DNA of 7,643 nt from Desulfovibrio sp. (GCA_028708195.1 JAQVZK010000109.1:1-7643), one strand, 5' to 3'. Counted from the first letter of the stretch, positions 1 to 6,696 are shown. Notes: a model not told the origin generated them from the sequence alone. A program made the numbers and translations.

Positions 1-919
1 AGACAAGGTCCAGATCGCCATACTCGGCAGAAGGTGGAGGCGGAAAGTCCCCACTCTGGCTTGTGCGAATGATGGCGTTTACCGCTGAAGCGTCATACTG
101 GGAATTGCCCGATCCCTGCGAGATGACAGCCTGCTGCACCTTGCCCTGCATATCAACGCGCACCCGCACAACGCAACTCAGATTCCGGCGGCTTGCCGAG
201 GCAAAACCCCAGTTGGGGCGCACTGCCAGCATGACCTGGCCCATGTACACGTCGCCCAGTCCGCCGCCGCCGGGGCCTTCACCTTCGCCGCCACCGCCCC
301 CGCGGTTGCCGCCGGCGCGCTTCTGGGCCTGGGCAAGGGCCTGTTCAACGGCATTGCCCCTGTCGCCCGAATCCGCGCGTGAGGAGGCTTTGCGTTTGGC
401 CTGTTGCAAGGCTGCGGCCACCGGGTCAACCGCTGGCTTCTTGGCATTATTTTTATCGTTTTTCTTTGCTGGTTCCGGTTTTTTCTGATCCTTGGACTTT
501 TCAGGTTCCTTGGGTTTCTCCGGTTCCTTCGGCTTATTCTCTTTTTTGGCGGCCACGGGGGTAGCTTCGGGCTTTGGCTCGGGTTTGGGTTCGGGCTTTG
601 GCTCGGGCTTCTTGATGGGGGCTACGTCCTGTTTGGGCGGCGGCGTCACGGGCGAAGGCTCTTTGACTTCAACACGTTCCGGCGCGGCAACCTCGGCCTT
701 GGGCGCGGGCGGCGTGGGCGCAAGAGGCCCGTCGCCGGGGGTGCCCATATGCCCAAGAATGGGGGAGGGCGTGCGGTTGCCGCCCGGTGCGCCTTCCACC
801 AGGCTGATCATTACTGGGGGTGCGTCAAGCCGAATGGGAGGAGAACTGGGCCAGAACCAGATGAGCAAAAAAGCCGCCAGGTGCAGGCACAGAGAGAGAA
901 CATACGAGGCCAGACGCAT
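1..919 (-). CDS. tolA: TolA/TonB-like energy transducer, C-terminus cut by window edge
   Basis: This is the third gene of the tolQ-tolR operon. It should span the periplasm and pass the proton-driven motion of TolQ-TolR to outer-membrane partners. The frame is open from the ATG at 919 to the left edge (306 codons, stop not in the window). Residues 5-23 form one membrane anchor containing Ser9-x3-His13, the SxxxH signature of TonB and TolA anchors. Residues 60-165 are a Pro/Lys/Glu rod with tandem Lys-Pro-Glu-Pro units near 107-118. Residues 203-221 are a Gly-rich hinge. Residues 225-306 resemble a TonB/TolA C-terminal domain (GQVMLAVRPNW, VRVDMQGKV, then YDASAVNAI). The rod is more TonB-like than the long Ala-rich helix of E. 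coli TolA, so TonB is an alternative name; the gene order favours TolA. The start is 8 nt after the tolR stop, with AGTAGG about 7 nt upstream of the ATG. Confidence 0.88.
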   Translation of the reverse strand, partial: MRLASYVLSLCLHLAAFLLIWFWPSSPPIRLDAPPVMISLVEGAPGGNRTPSPILGHMGTPGDGPLAPTPPAPKAEVAAPERVEVKEPSPVTPPPKQDVAPIKKPEPKPEPKPEPKPEATPVAAKKENKPKEPEKPKEPEKSKDQKKPEPAKKNDKNNAKKPAVDPVAAALQQAKRKASSRADSGDRGNAVEQALAQAQKRAGGNRGGGGGEGEGPGGGGLGDVYMGQVMLAVRPNWGFASASRRNLSCVVRVRVDMQGKVQQAVISQGSGNSQYDASAVNAIIRTSQSGDFPPPPSAEYGDLDLV

Positions 920-927
920 AAAAGAAC

Positions 928-1386
928 CTACTTCGGGGCACGGGCAGGGGTGGTTTTGCCACCCTTGGCCGGGGCTTGATCGGGCTTTTCAGCGATTACG
1001 CCGAGCTTTTCAATGCCAACGGCCTTGATGTGCCCCATAACTTCCACCACAGTGCCGTAAGGTACGGCCTTATCTGCCTGGAGGAACAAAGTTTTATTTT
1101 TTTCTTTGACCAGGCGCAGCAGGTAGCCTTCAAGGTCTTCCATACTGTCTACGCCGTATTCGTCAAGATAGATTTTGCCGTCGCTGCGCACGGTGAGCAC
1201 CATATGCTCGGCTTCCGTGGGCAGAACTTCAACCTGGGTTGTTTGCGGCAGATCAACCTCAAGCCCCTGGCTCATCATGGGCGTTGCCACCATAAAAATG
1301 ATGAGCAGCACCAGCATGACGTCCACAAAGGGCGTAACGTTGATTTCCGAAACGAACTTGTTGCCGCCTCCTACACTGGCGCCCAC
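928..1386 (-). CDS. tolR: TolR/ExbD-family proton-channel protein
   Basis: TolR is a bitopic inner-membrane protein that, with TolQ, converts the proton gradient into movement of TolA. The product is 152 residues, normal for the family. After a short N-tail, the motif [18 protein letters not shown] (residues 14-31) opens the single membrane helix and contains Asp22, the conserved protonatable Asp. Residues 45-133 are the periplasmic domain, and the tail is Lys/Ala/Pro-rich. I chose the GTG at 1386 rather than the upstream ATG at 1431. The GTG has a GGAG 7 nt before it, lies 1 nt after the tolQ stop, and gives the expected N-terminus ([11 protein letters not shown]). The ATG would add 15 Arg/Cys-rich residues read from tolQ coding sequence out of frame. 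ExbD is the alternative, since ExbD and TolR cannot be fully separated by eye. Confidence 0.93.
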   Translation of the reverse strand: MGASVGGGNKFVSEINVTPFVDVMLVLLIIFMVATPMMSQGLEVDLPQTTQVEVLPTEAEHMVLTVRSDGKIYLDEYGVDSMEDLEGYLLRLVKEKNKTLFLQADKAVPYGTVVEVMGHIKAVGIEKLGVIAEKPDQAPAKGGKTTPARAPK

Positions 1387-1387
1387 G

Positions 1388-2083
1388 TTACATCTCCGTC
1401 GTGCCCGTGCGCTGCACGGGGCGGTGGGCATTGATTTCGCGCTGCACGCGGTTCAGAAAGACGCCTGCAAAGTTGACCAGCAGGGTGTCCACCTGAGAAA
1501 GCTTGCCCATAAAGATGTTGAAGCCAATGGTGGCGGGTACGGCCACGGCCAGGCCAATGGCGGTAGCAATCAGAGCTTCGGAAATGCCGGGGGCCACGGT
1601 GGCCAGCGAGGCTGATTTGAGCATGCCGATGGAGTGGAAGGAGCTCATGATGCCCCACACCGTACCAAACAGACCGATGAAGGGTGCTGTGTTGGCAGTT
1701 GTGGCCAGCAGAGAAAGCGAGCGCTGCAGGCGTGACAACTCACTGCCCACGCCCTGACGCAGTGCACGGCGGACGTTGTCCACCACCACTTCGCTGCTGT
1801 TGCCCAATTCTTTTGAGCGGTTGAACTCCATCACACCTTGATGTGCAATATAGTAGAGGGGGGATGCGGGGTCGGCGCCGAGGGACTGTACGGCCTCACG
1901 CAGGTTGGGGGCTTTTTCAAAGCCTTCTATTCCGCTAAGAGCTTTGCTGTTGGCGGCGCTGAGCGCAAGAAACTTCTGAATCATCAAGCCCCAGCTGACT
2001 ATGGACATGATGAGCAGAAGAACCAGCACAGCCTTGGCAACCAGACTTGCCTGGGCGATCATTGAAAAGAAACTGAATTCCAT
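1388..2083 (-). CDS. tolQ: TolQ/ExbB-family (MotA/TolQ/ExbB) proton-channel protein
   Basis: TolQ is the polytopic inner-membrane stator of the Tol system; TolR sits in its pore and the TolA anchor docks against it. The product is 231 residues, typical of TolQ. Membrane segments lie near residues 14-36, 130-152 and 165-190. The family signature is in the last two: [15 protein letters not shown] (132-146) and [17 protein letters not shown] (168-184), with Thr132 and Thr174 at the positions of the pore-lining threonines. An ATG at 2095 is in frame, but I take the ATG at 2083, because a GGAG lies exactly 6 nt upstream of it while the 2095 ATG has no ribosome-binding site. The stop is 1 nt before the tolR GTG, so the two are probably translationally coupled. 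It is the first gene of the minus-strand operon. Confidence 0.93.
   Translation of the reverse strand: MEFSFFSMIAQASLVAKAVLVLLLIMSIVSWGLMIQKFLALSAANSKALSGIEGFEKAPNLREAVQSLGADPASPLYYIAHQGVMEFNRSKELGNSSEVVVDNVRRALRQGVGSELSRLQRSLSLLATTANTAPFIGLFGTVWGIMSSFHSIGMLKSASLATVAPGISEALIATAIGLAVAVPATIGFNIFMGKLSQVDTLLVNFAGVFLNRVQREINAHRPVQRTGTTEM
1394..1397 (-). promoter_or_regulatory. Ribosome-binding site that decides the tolR GTG start
   Basis: GGAG sits inside the last codons of tolQ, 7 nt before the GTG at 1386. The arrangement (site, then TAA stop, then GTG) suits coupled translation of tolQ and tolR. Confidence 0.65.
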
Positions 2084-2089
2084 GAAATT

Positions 2090-2093
2090 CTCC
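2090..2093 (-). promoter_or_regulatory. Ribosome-binding site that decides the tolQ start
   Basis: GGAG on the minus strand lies 6 nt before the ATG at 2083. It overlaps the in-frame ATG at 2095 and so argues against that codon as the start. Confidence 0.6.
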
Positions 2094-2210
2094 ATAAGTG
2101 CGCAGCAGCCGTGGTTTTCACAAATCGCCGCAAGTAGTGCCGGAACGCAGGACGCAAGAAAGCGCCGGTCATGACAACAGTGCCGTCACAGCCGCATAAG
2201 GCTCTGGCGG

Positions 2211-2239
2211 AGAATGCAACGAGTGGGGCAAAGTTTCAA
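2211..2239 (-). promoter_or_regulatory. Candidate sigma-70-type promoter for the tolQRA operon
   Basis: On the minus strand, TTGAAA (2239-2234) is followed after exactly 17 nt by CATTCT (2216-2211). The -35 box is good and the -10 box poor (3 of 6). It would start transcription about 120 nt before tolQ. The -35 lies between the arms of an inverted repeat, TGGGGCA (2224-2230) and TGCCCCA (2258-2264), which could be an operator or simply chance. Confidence 0.25.
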
Positions 2240-2473
2240 GATTTTTTTTGGACCTTGTGCCCCAGGCCCGCTTTGGGCGGGGATTAGAAATGCACGCCGA
2301 AACGGAATGCACCTGTAAGGGCAGTTCGTCAAGCCTGTGTGTCATCATTTTTCGGGCTACGCCTGCGGTGTACGTTTTCTGGCTTGTGTGGCGAAACGCT
2401 GCAAGGCCTTCAGCTTTTTTTACAAGCTTTTTATAAGGCACTGCATCGGTTAGATTTATTGATTAAAAAGGCT

Positions 2474-2507
2474 GAAAGCCCCGGGCACATGCCGGGGGAT
2501 GTCTTTC
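2474..2507. other. GC-rich two-part stem-loop of unknown role
   Basis: CCCCGG (2479-2484), a bulged G, then CA pairs with TG-CCGGGG (2490-2497) around a two-base loop. An outer GAAAG (2474-2478) pairs with CTTTC (2503-2507). Read on the minus strand the structure is followed by CAGCCTTTTTAA, so it could end minus-strand transcription. No gene is available there to be terminated, so a structured RNA or REP-like element is as likely. Confidence 0.4.
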
Positions 2508-2535
2508 AACAAGAATCCCGGGGTGTAAGGGCAGC

Positions 2536-2548
2536 CCCCCTGCGGGGG
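2536..2548. other. Short CCCCC/GGGGG hairpin
   Basis: CCCCC (2536-2540), the loop TGC, then GGGGG (2544-2548). There is no T tract on either side, so it is not a standard terminator. It lies 29 bases after the stem-loop at 2474-2507 and may belong to the same folded RNA. Confidence 0.4.
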
Positions 2549-2570
2549 TCATACTATTCTATATAAAGAC

Positions 2571-2601
2571 GCCTTTTTGGCAAGCAGGGCGGCAAAAAGG
2601 C
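2571..2601. repeat. Perfect 9-bp inverted repeat
   Basis: GCCTTTTTG (2571-2579) and CAAAAAGGC (2593-2601) are perfect inverted copies separated by 13 bp. The repeat lies just after a TATAAA (2562-2567), so it would be at the 5' end of any transcript starting there, although no -35 box is visible. The role is unknown. Confidence 0.45.
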
Positions 2602-2679
2602 CTGTATTACGCCGATGCCGCAGGATTTGGGGTCCGGGAGGGCAAAATATTTTATATTTATTTTTTCCCTTCTGTCCTA

Positions 2680-2695
2680 TATGGTTCGAACCATA
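2680..2695. promoter_or_regulatory. Perfect 16-bp palindrome, candidate operator upstream of the tolC-like gene
   Basis: TATGGTTCGAACCATA reads identically on both strands. It overlaps a -10-like TATATG (2678-2683) and lies downstream of an AT-rich stretch (2645-2668), where a promoter would fit. Palindromes of this size suit homodimeric repressors such as the TetR or MarR families, which often control efflux genes. No regulator gene is in the window, so this is inference. Confidence 0.4.
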
Positions 2696-2783
2696 CTCGG
2701 AGCGCCAGCCGGGGCATGCCCGGATGGCCCAAAAGCCCGGGACAAAGCTGTGCCGGACCATATTGTTAATAATGTCTTGCCCG

Positions 2784-2803
2784 TTGTATGTACGGTCATG
2801 CAA
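2784..2803. promoter_or_regulatory. Gapped inverted repeat just upstream of the tolC-like gene
   Basis: TTGTATG (2784-2790) and CATGCAA (2797-2803) match as TTGnATG-N6-CATnCAA, ending 27 bp before the assumed start at 2831. A weak promoter-like pair, TTGTTA (2763-2768) and TATGTA (2787-2792), overlaps it. This could be a second operator, but the match is imperfect. Confidence 0.25.
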
Positions 2804-2830
2804 GGGCCACCACTCTCATACGTCGCTTTC

Positions 2831-4288
2831 ATGGCGCACGCCACCTCCTCAATTACGGCGGTTTCAGTGATTCGCTTTTCTGTTCTCTCCCTTGTGCTCA
2901 TGCTTGCCATTTTTTGTTCTCCTTTCACCACTTCAGCGCGTGAAGGCGCCCCAGGAGCGTCCATACCCATTTTCAAGGGACAGCGCAGCCTGGGGCCTCA
3001 AGGCGGTGCAGAGCCCACCGGCGCGGAGAAACAGGGCGGAACGTGGAATATCGATATGCGCGATGCCGTGAGCCGTGCGCTGGAGTTTAACCCCAGTCTC
3101 GGTTCGCAGGAGGCGCAGGGGCGTTCGTCAGAAGAAAGCCGCAAGTCCGCGCGCGGCGCGTTTGGCCCCAGGCTGGGCATGACGTATTCTGCGTCCAAGC
3201 AGGAACTAAAGAGTTCTGCCAGGACGGGGCAGCCGCCCAATTTGGGGGCGTACAGCTGGGGCATTGAGGTTTCGCAACCCGTGTTTCAGGGCTTCAGGCT
3301 CCTGGCCAACTACCAGAAGGCCGCTTTGCAGGCGGACAGTGACAAGGCCGCCTTGCGCAATGCCGAACTGTCTATGACGGAGCAGGTGCAGACGCAGTTT
3401 CTGAATTTTCTGCGCTACGACGAAAGCGTGCGCAGCGAGCGTGATGCCCTGGCGCGTCTGCGTGACCAGTTGCGTATCACCAACGCTTTTTTTGATGTTG
3501 GTCTGCGGCCCCGGCTGGATGTGCTGCAGGCAGAAGTGGATGTGAACCAGGCGGAAAACTCGCTCATCAAGGCGGAAAACAACCGTGATACCAGCCAGGC
3601 CCAGTTGAACACCCTGCTGGGGCTTTCAGTCACAACCCCGGTAAACTACAAAGGCCAGCTGGCCCACGTGCCGTTTACAAAGTCGCTTGAGCAGTGCCTT
3701 GAAGCCGCCTACCGTCAGCGGGCAGATGTTTATATGGCTGCCAAGTCGGTAGAAATCGCCGGTAAAAATCAGCAGGCGGTGCAGAGCGAGTACTACCCGC
3801 AGGTGGAAGCCTATTACAACATAACGCAGAGCGGCAACACGCTCGACCTGCAAAAAGACGGCAGCAATGGCTCCCGCACCCAGACCTGGGAAGTGGGCGC
3901 GCGCGCGACCTGGAATGTTTTTCAGTGGGGCACCACCTACTATGCAGACAAGGAAGCCGGATGGCTTGTAACCAAGATGCGCTATGAGGCCGAGAACCTC
4001 AAACTGAACGTGGGTTACGACATCAAGTCCAAGCTTCTGGCCGTGCATGAGGCAGAAAAACGCATTAACGTGGCCGAAAAAGCCGTGGAGCAAGCCACCG
4101 AGGCCTACCATGTGGCCTTGGCCAGATACCAGGAGCAGGTGGGCACCAACTTTGATGTTCTGGACGCCTCGTCCAAGCTCACCACCTCTCAGGCATCCCT
4201 GACCGGAGCCAAGGCCGACTATCTTACGGCCCTGTCACAATTGTATGTGGCGATGGGCGAATTTCAACCTGACCTGATGCGGCGCTGA
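2831..4288 (+). CDS. tolC: TolC-family outer-membrane efflux protein
   Basis: This is an outer-membrane channel of tripartite efflux or type I secretion systems, which as a trimer forms a beta-barrel plus a long periplasmic alpha-helical tunnel. From 2831 it has 485 residues, normal for the family. A signal peptide covers residues 1-36 (hydrophobic core 17-29, likely cut after TTSA). Two outer-membrane-efflux repeats follow, about 72-266 and 283-475. Each holds long amphipathic helices (for example LDVLQAEVDVNQAENSLIKA at 229-248) and strands such as WGIEVSQPVFQGFRL and WEVGARATWNVFQWG. The start is uncertain: the frame is open from 2615, other in-frame starts are 2682, 2798 and the GTG at 2867, and none has a strong ribosome-binding site. 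No adaptor or pump gene lies beside it, so the substrate cannot be told. Confidence is high for the family, low for the exact start and the symbol. Confidence 0.88.
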   Translation: MAHATSSITAVSVIRFSVLSLVLMLAIFCSPFTTSAREGAPGASIPIFKGQRSLGPQGGAEPTGAEKQGGTWNIDMRDAVSRALEFNPSLGSQEAQGRSSEESRKSARGAFGPRLGMTYSASKQELKSSARTGQPPNLGAYSWGIEVSQPVFQGFRLLANYQKAALQADSDKAALRNAELSMTEQVQTQFLNFLRYDESVRSERDALARLRDQLRITNAFFDVGLRPRLDVLQAEVDVNQAENSLIKAENNRDTSQAQLNTLLGLSVTTPVNYKGQLAHVPFTKSLEQCLEAAYRQRADVYMAAKSVEIAGKNQQAVQSEYYPQVEAYYNITQSGNTLDLQKDGSNGSRTQTWEVGARATWNVFQWGTTYYADKEAGWLVTKMRYEAENLKLNVGYDIKSKLLAVHEAEKRINVAEKAVEQATEAYHVALARYQEQVGTNFDVLDASSKLTTSQASLTGAKADYLTALSQLYVAMGEFQPDLMRR

Positions 4289-4328
4289 TCTTGAAAACCT
4301 GTAGCGCCCAAGCACAAGCGAAAGAGGA

Positions 4329-5987
4329 ATGAAAGAACCCTACCTTACCATTACGCCCCTGGGGGGCCTCGGAGAAATCGGACTCAACTGTCAGCTATGG
4401 GAAACCGCAGGCGGCGTTGTCATGGTGGACTGTGGCCTGATGTTTCCTGATAATGCCCACTTGGGCGTGGATGTGGTCATACCGCATTTTGGCGCAGTCA
4501 GCGCCGTTAAAGATAAACTTCTCGGCATCGTGCTTACGCATGGGCATGAGGATCACATAGGGGCTCTGCCCTGGCTTTTGCCTGAACTCAAGGGCACGCG
4601 CATCTTTGGTTCGCGGTTCACCCTGGCCCTCGTGGAACACAAATTGCGCGAACGCGAAATTCTTGACTGGGCAGAACTGTGCCCCGTAGACGCGCAAACG
4701 GTTTTGCCCTTGGGCGACCTGACGTTTCGTTTTTTTCCGGTCTGTCACTCCATTCCTGAAGGCTTTGGCCTTGGGGTAGAAACGCCCATCGGGCGCGTGG
4801 TGCACAGCGGCGATTTCAAGATTGATCCGCATCCCCTTGACGGCACAGGTACCGACCTTGGCGTTTTTCGCAATTTTGCCGGGCCGGAAGGCGCGCGCCT
4901 GCTGCTTTCAGACTCTACCAACGTCATGCGCGAAGGGCGGTCGCTCACTGAAAGAGAAGTGAAAGATTCGCTGAAAAAGATTTTTTCTACTGCTGAAGGG
5001 CGCATAGTTATTACGCTTTTTTCAAGCCATATTCAGCGCATACAAGAAGTTTTTGACCTCGCCCGCGAATTTGGGCGCACGGTTGTCATCAGTGGAAAAT
5101 CCCTGGCCAACAATATAGAGATGGCCCGCGACCTTGGCATTGCCAAACTGCCGCCTTCTTTTTTCAACGCACACAACGGTGTGCCCGATCTGTCCGATGA
5201 CCAGATCGTGCTCGTGGTTACAGGCGCGCAGGGTGAACCCATGTCGGCCTTGTCGCGCATGGTGCTTGGTGCCCATCGGCAGCTTGAAATTCGCAAGGGC
5301 GATACTGTTGTCATGAGCTCGCGCATGATACCGGGCAACGCCAAGGCGGTGTCCAAACTTATTAACGAAATGTACCGCCTGGGTGCGGAAGTGCTGTACG
5401 AAAGCGTGCACGCCATCCACGCGTCAGGCCATGCCCAGCGCGAAGAACTCAAGGAAATGTTTGAAGCCGTGCGGCCAGAGATTTTTGTGCCCGTGCATGG
5501 CGAATATCAGCATCTGGTCAAGCACGGCCGGCTGGCTGCAGAGTGCGGGGTCACGAAAGAAAATGTCATTCTGCTTGAGGACGGCCTGCCCCTCACGCTT
5601 CTCCCCGAATCCTTCCAGCTGGAGCCAAAAGTGCCGGTCGAATGTACCCTTGTGGACGGCAAGGGGGTCGGAGACGTGGGCTTTGCTGTGCTGCGCGAGC
5701 GCCGTATTCTTGGCGACGAGGGTATGGTCATCGTGGTGCTGGTTGTAGACGCAGACACAGGCAGCATACTTCACGGGCCAGAAATGATTTCCAAGGGCTT
5801 TGTGTTTGAGCAGCGCTACAGCCACCTTCTTGAAGACGCCAAATGCCTTGTTCTGGACGAAATTGAAGCGGCCCGGCCCGGACAATTGAACCGCATGCAG
5901 GAGGGCATACGCTCTTCGCTGCGTCGGTTCTTCCGCCGCGTGCTGGAACGCGACCCCGTGGTGGTTGCCATCATCAGCGAGGTTTAA
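4329..5987 (+). CDS. rnj: Ribonuclease J (metallo-beta-lactamase/beta-CASP family)
   Basis: RNase J is a zinc-dependent cytoplasmic RNase with endonuclease and 5'-to-3' exonuclease activity, acting in mRNA decay and RNA maturation. The product is 552 residues, the usual length. It opens with TPLGGLGEIGLNC (9-21). Metal-binding motifs follow: HGHEDH (71-76), His140 in CHSIPEG, and Asp162 in HSGDFKID. The beta-CASP insertion follows, from DSTN (195-198) through about 350, with SGKSLANN and TGAQGEP. Next come HASGHA (364-369) and PVHGE (388-392), and a C-terminal domain from about 430. All expected catalytic residues are present. It starts 40 bp after the tolC-like gene with no terminator visible between, so co-transcription is likely. 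The purine-rich GAGG sits only 1 nt from the ATG, unusually close, but the N-terminus fits the family and no better start exists. Confidence 0.96.
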   Translation: MKEPYLTITPLGGLGEIGLNCQLWETAGGVVMVDCGLMFPDNAHLGVDVVIPHFGAVSAVKDKLLGIVLTHGHEDHIGALPWLLPELKGTRIFGSRFTLALVEHKLREREILDWAELCPVDAQTVLPLGDLTFRFFPVCHSIPEGFGLGVETPIGRVVHSGDFKIDPHPLDGTGTDLGVFRNFAGPEGARLLLSDSTNVMREGRSLTEREVKDSLKKIFSTAEGRIVITLFSSHIQRIQEVFDLAREFGRTVVISGKSLANNIEMARDLGIAKLPPSFFNAHNGVPDLSDDQIVLVVTGAQGEPMSALSRMVLGAHRQLEIRKGDTVVMSSRMIPGNAKAVSKLINEMYRLGAEVLYESVHAIHASGHAQREELKEMFEAVRPEIFVPVHGEYQHLVKHGRLAAECGVTKENVILLEDGLPLTLLPESFQLEPKVPVECTLVDGKGVGDVGFAVLRERRILGDEGMVIVVLVVDADTGSILHGPEMISKGFVFEQRYSHLLEDAKCLVLDEIEAARPGQLNRMQEGIRSSLRRFFRRVLERDPVVVAIISEV

Positions 5988-6025
5988 ACTGTTCGCTTAG
6001 GGGGAGGGCAGCTGGATTTTTTTGT

Positions 6026-6062
6026 GGGGAAGGGCCCTTTTTACAAAAGGGGCCCTTTCCCC
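6026..6062 (+). terminator. Long hairpin after RNase J, probable transcription end
   Basis: The left arm at 6026-6041 (GGGGAAGGGCCCTTTT) pairs with 6045-6062 (AAAAGGGGCCCTTTCCCC) around a three-base loop, with only two single-base bulges. It lies 38 bases after the rnj stop, where a terminator is expected. It is followed by C rather than T, so it is not a standard intrinsic terminator. It may instead block 3' exonucleases, or need Rho. Confidence 0.5.
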
Positions 6063-6070
6063 CCCCCCCC
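6059..6070 (+). repeat. Run of 12 C
   Basis: An uninterrupted C12 begins inside the right arm of the hairpin at 6026-6062; its first four C pair with GGGG at 6026-6029. Such tracts vary in length by replication slippage and are also prone to sequencing error. Confidence 0.9.
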
Positions 6071-6180
6071 GCACAAGCGACTCCACTCTTTTCTTTCCGC
6101 GCGCCGCACAGCCTCCGCGCTACTCGCGCCCCTGCCCAGGCACCCACCGCGCCCGTCCACAAAATCCTTGTCTATTTTAT

Positions 6181-6189
6181 TGTTATACT
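6181..6189 (+). promoter_or_regulatory. Candidate extended -10 promoter for the small membrane-protein gene
   Basis: TGTTATACT is a TGn extension plus TATACT (5 of 6 to the sigma-70 -10 box), in a locally AT-rich stretch. There is no good -35 box 16-18 bp upstream, which extended -10 promoters can do without. The transcript would carry a leader of about 150 nt. Confidence 0.35.
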
Positions 6190-6216
6190 GACCACCAGCC
6201 TCAGCCCGATGTTCTC

Positions 6217-6231
6217 AAAGGCAACGCCTTT
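6217..6231 (+). other. Small perfect hairpin in the presumed leader
   Basis: AAAGGC (6217-6222), loop AAC, GCCTTT (6226-6231), then TAAGC. It resembles a miniature terminator with a very short T stretch and might attenuate the gene at 6347. The signal is weak. Confidence 0.25.
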
Positions 6232-6346
6232 TAAGCGTATCGCACCCTCAAGGTTTATCTGCCTCTGAATGCACTTCATCGGCATGTTTTTTGCTTTATC
6301 CATGACAAAATACTGACGGAGGCAAAAGTCGCCGCAAGGAGTAGTC

Positions 6347-6607
6347 ATGAACAAGGCAAGTACGGCTGCCAGGGTCCCTTATGTGATGCTGAGTACAGCT
6401 CTTGTTGGTTGCGGGCTTTTTTTTGGAATGTTACTCTGGCAAGCAGATCAGGATCAGAATTCTCGCGACGGTTTGCTTTATGCCCCCGGCTTTGCCGTCA
6501 AGGCTGAAGTGGTAGATGTCGTGCGGATTGTGCCGCTGGCTGGTGCCATGCTACGCAGTCCCATCGTCAATACCAATACGGAGTATGTGGTGCAGCTGGC
6601 CCATTAA
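6347..6607 (+). CDS. Small unrecognised membrane protein or lipoprotein
   Basis: I do not recognise this 86-residue product. The gene looks real: ATG at 6347 with a strong ribosome-binding site (GCAAGGAG, 6334-6341) 5 nt upstream, and composition like the neighbouring genes. A short positive N-tail (Lys3, Arg9) leads into a hydrophobic stretch at about 11-31, then a soluble acidic and polar part (QADQDQNSRDG, 32-42), and a C-terminal half with hydrophobic strands (VKAEVVDVVRIVPLAG). LVGC at 19-22 fits a lipobox with Cys22 as the lipidated residue. However, hydrophobicity continues past Cys22 to residue 31, which favours an uncleaved membrane anchor with the C-terminus outside. It stands alone between rnj and hflK, with its own candidate promoter. 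The function is unknown. Confidence 0.7.
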   Translation: MNKASTAARVPYVMLSTALVGCGLFFGMLLWQADQDQNSRDGLLYAPGFAVKAEVVDVVRIVPLAGAMLRSPIVNTNTEYVVQLAH

Positions 6608-6652
6608 CGCCACCGTACTTGAGAGGTAGCCCCTGCGGGCAGAACGCGCAGC

Positions 6653-6676
6653 GCACGTCGGTATTTCCGCACGTGC
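6653..6676 (+). terminator. Stem-loop after the small membrane-protein gene, possible terminator
   Basis: GCACGTCGG (6653-6661), loop TATTT, then CCG-C-ACGTGC (6667-6676) with one bulged C. A six-T run occurs only at 6698-6703, too far for a standard intrinsic terminator. Position after the stop at 6607 is the main argument. Confidence 0.35.
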
Positions 6677-6696
6677 CTGTTGGCGATTCTGGCCGC

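Larger units (their letters stand above)
2084..2830. other. Long divergent intergenic region between tolQ and the tolC-like gene
   Basis: I find no convincing gene in these 747 bp. Open frames here lack ribosome-binding sites and family features. The region must hold the promoters of both flanking operons. It contains two strong GC hairpins (2474-2507 and 2536-2548), a 9-bp inverted repeat (2571-2601), a perfect palindrome (2680-2695) and a gapped inverted repeat (2784-2803). A good -10-like TATAAG at 2432-2437 has no clear -35 partner. A small RNA or a long structured leader is possible, but I recognise no known RNA family. Confidence 0.5.
5988..6346. other. Gap between RNase J and the small membrane-protein gene
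   Basis: No gene is supported in these 359 bp. The left half holds a long hairpin and a 12-C run and is C-rich on the plus strand up to about 6160. The right half is more AT-rich and contains a candidate extended -10 promoter (6181-6189) and a small hairpin (6217-6231). Confidence 0.5.

Noticed and set aside
404..979. 191-codon plus-strand frame with a Phe/Gly/Leu-rich product
   Set aside because: It is antisense to the TolA Pro/Lys/Glu rod; the repetitive composition is the mirror of that repeat.
976..1434. 152-codon plus-strand frame rich in His
   Set aside because: It is antisense to tolR, whose family signature is unmistakable.
2169..2441. 90-codon minus-strand frame between tolQ and the tolC-like gene
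   Set aside because: It begins at a GTG with no ribosome-binding site, overlaps the presumed tolQ promoter, and shows no protein family features.
2615..2830. N-terminal extension of the tolC-like frame from the ATG at 2615
   Set aside because: It would put about 72 residues of unlikely sequence before a normal signal peptide and would translate through the palindrome. I kept the start near 2831, though it is not proven.
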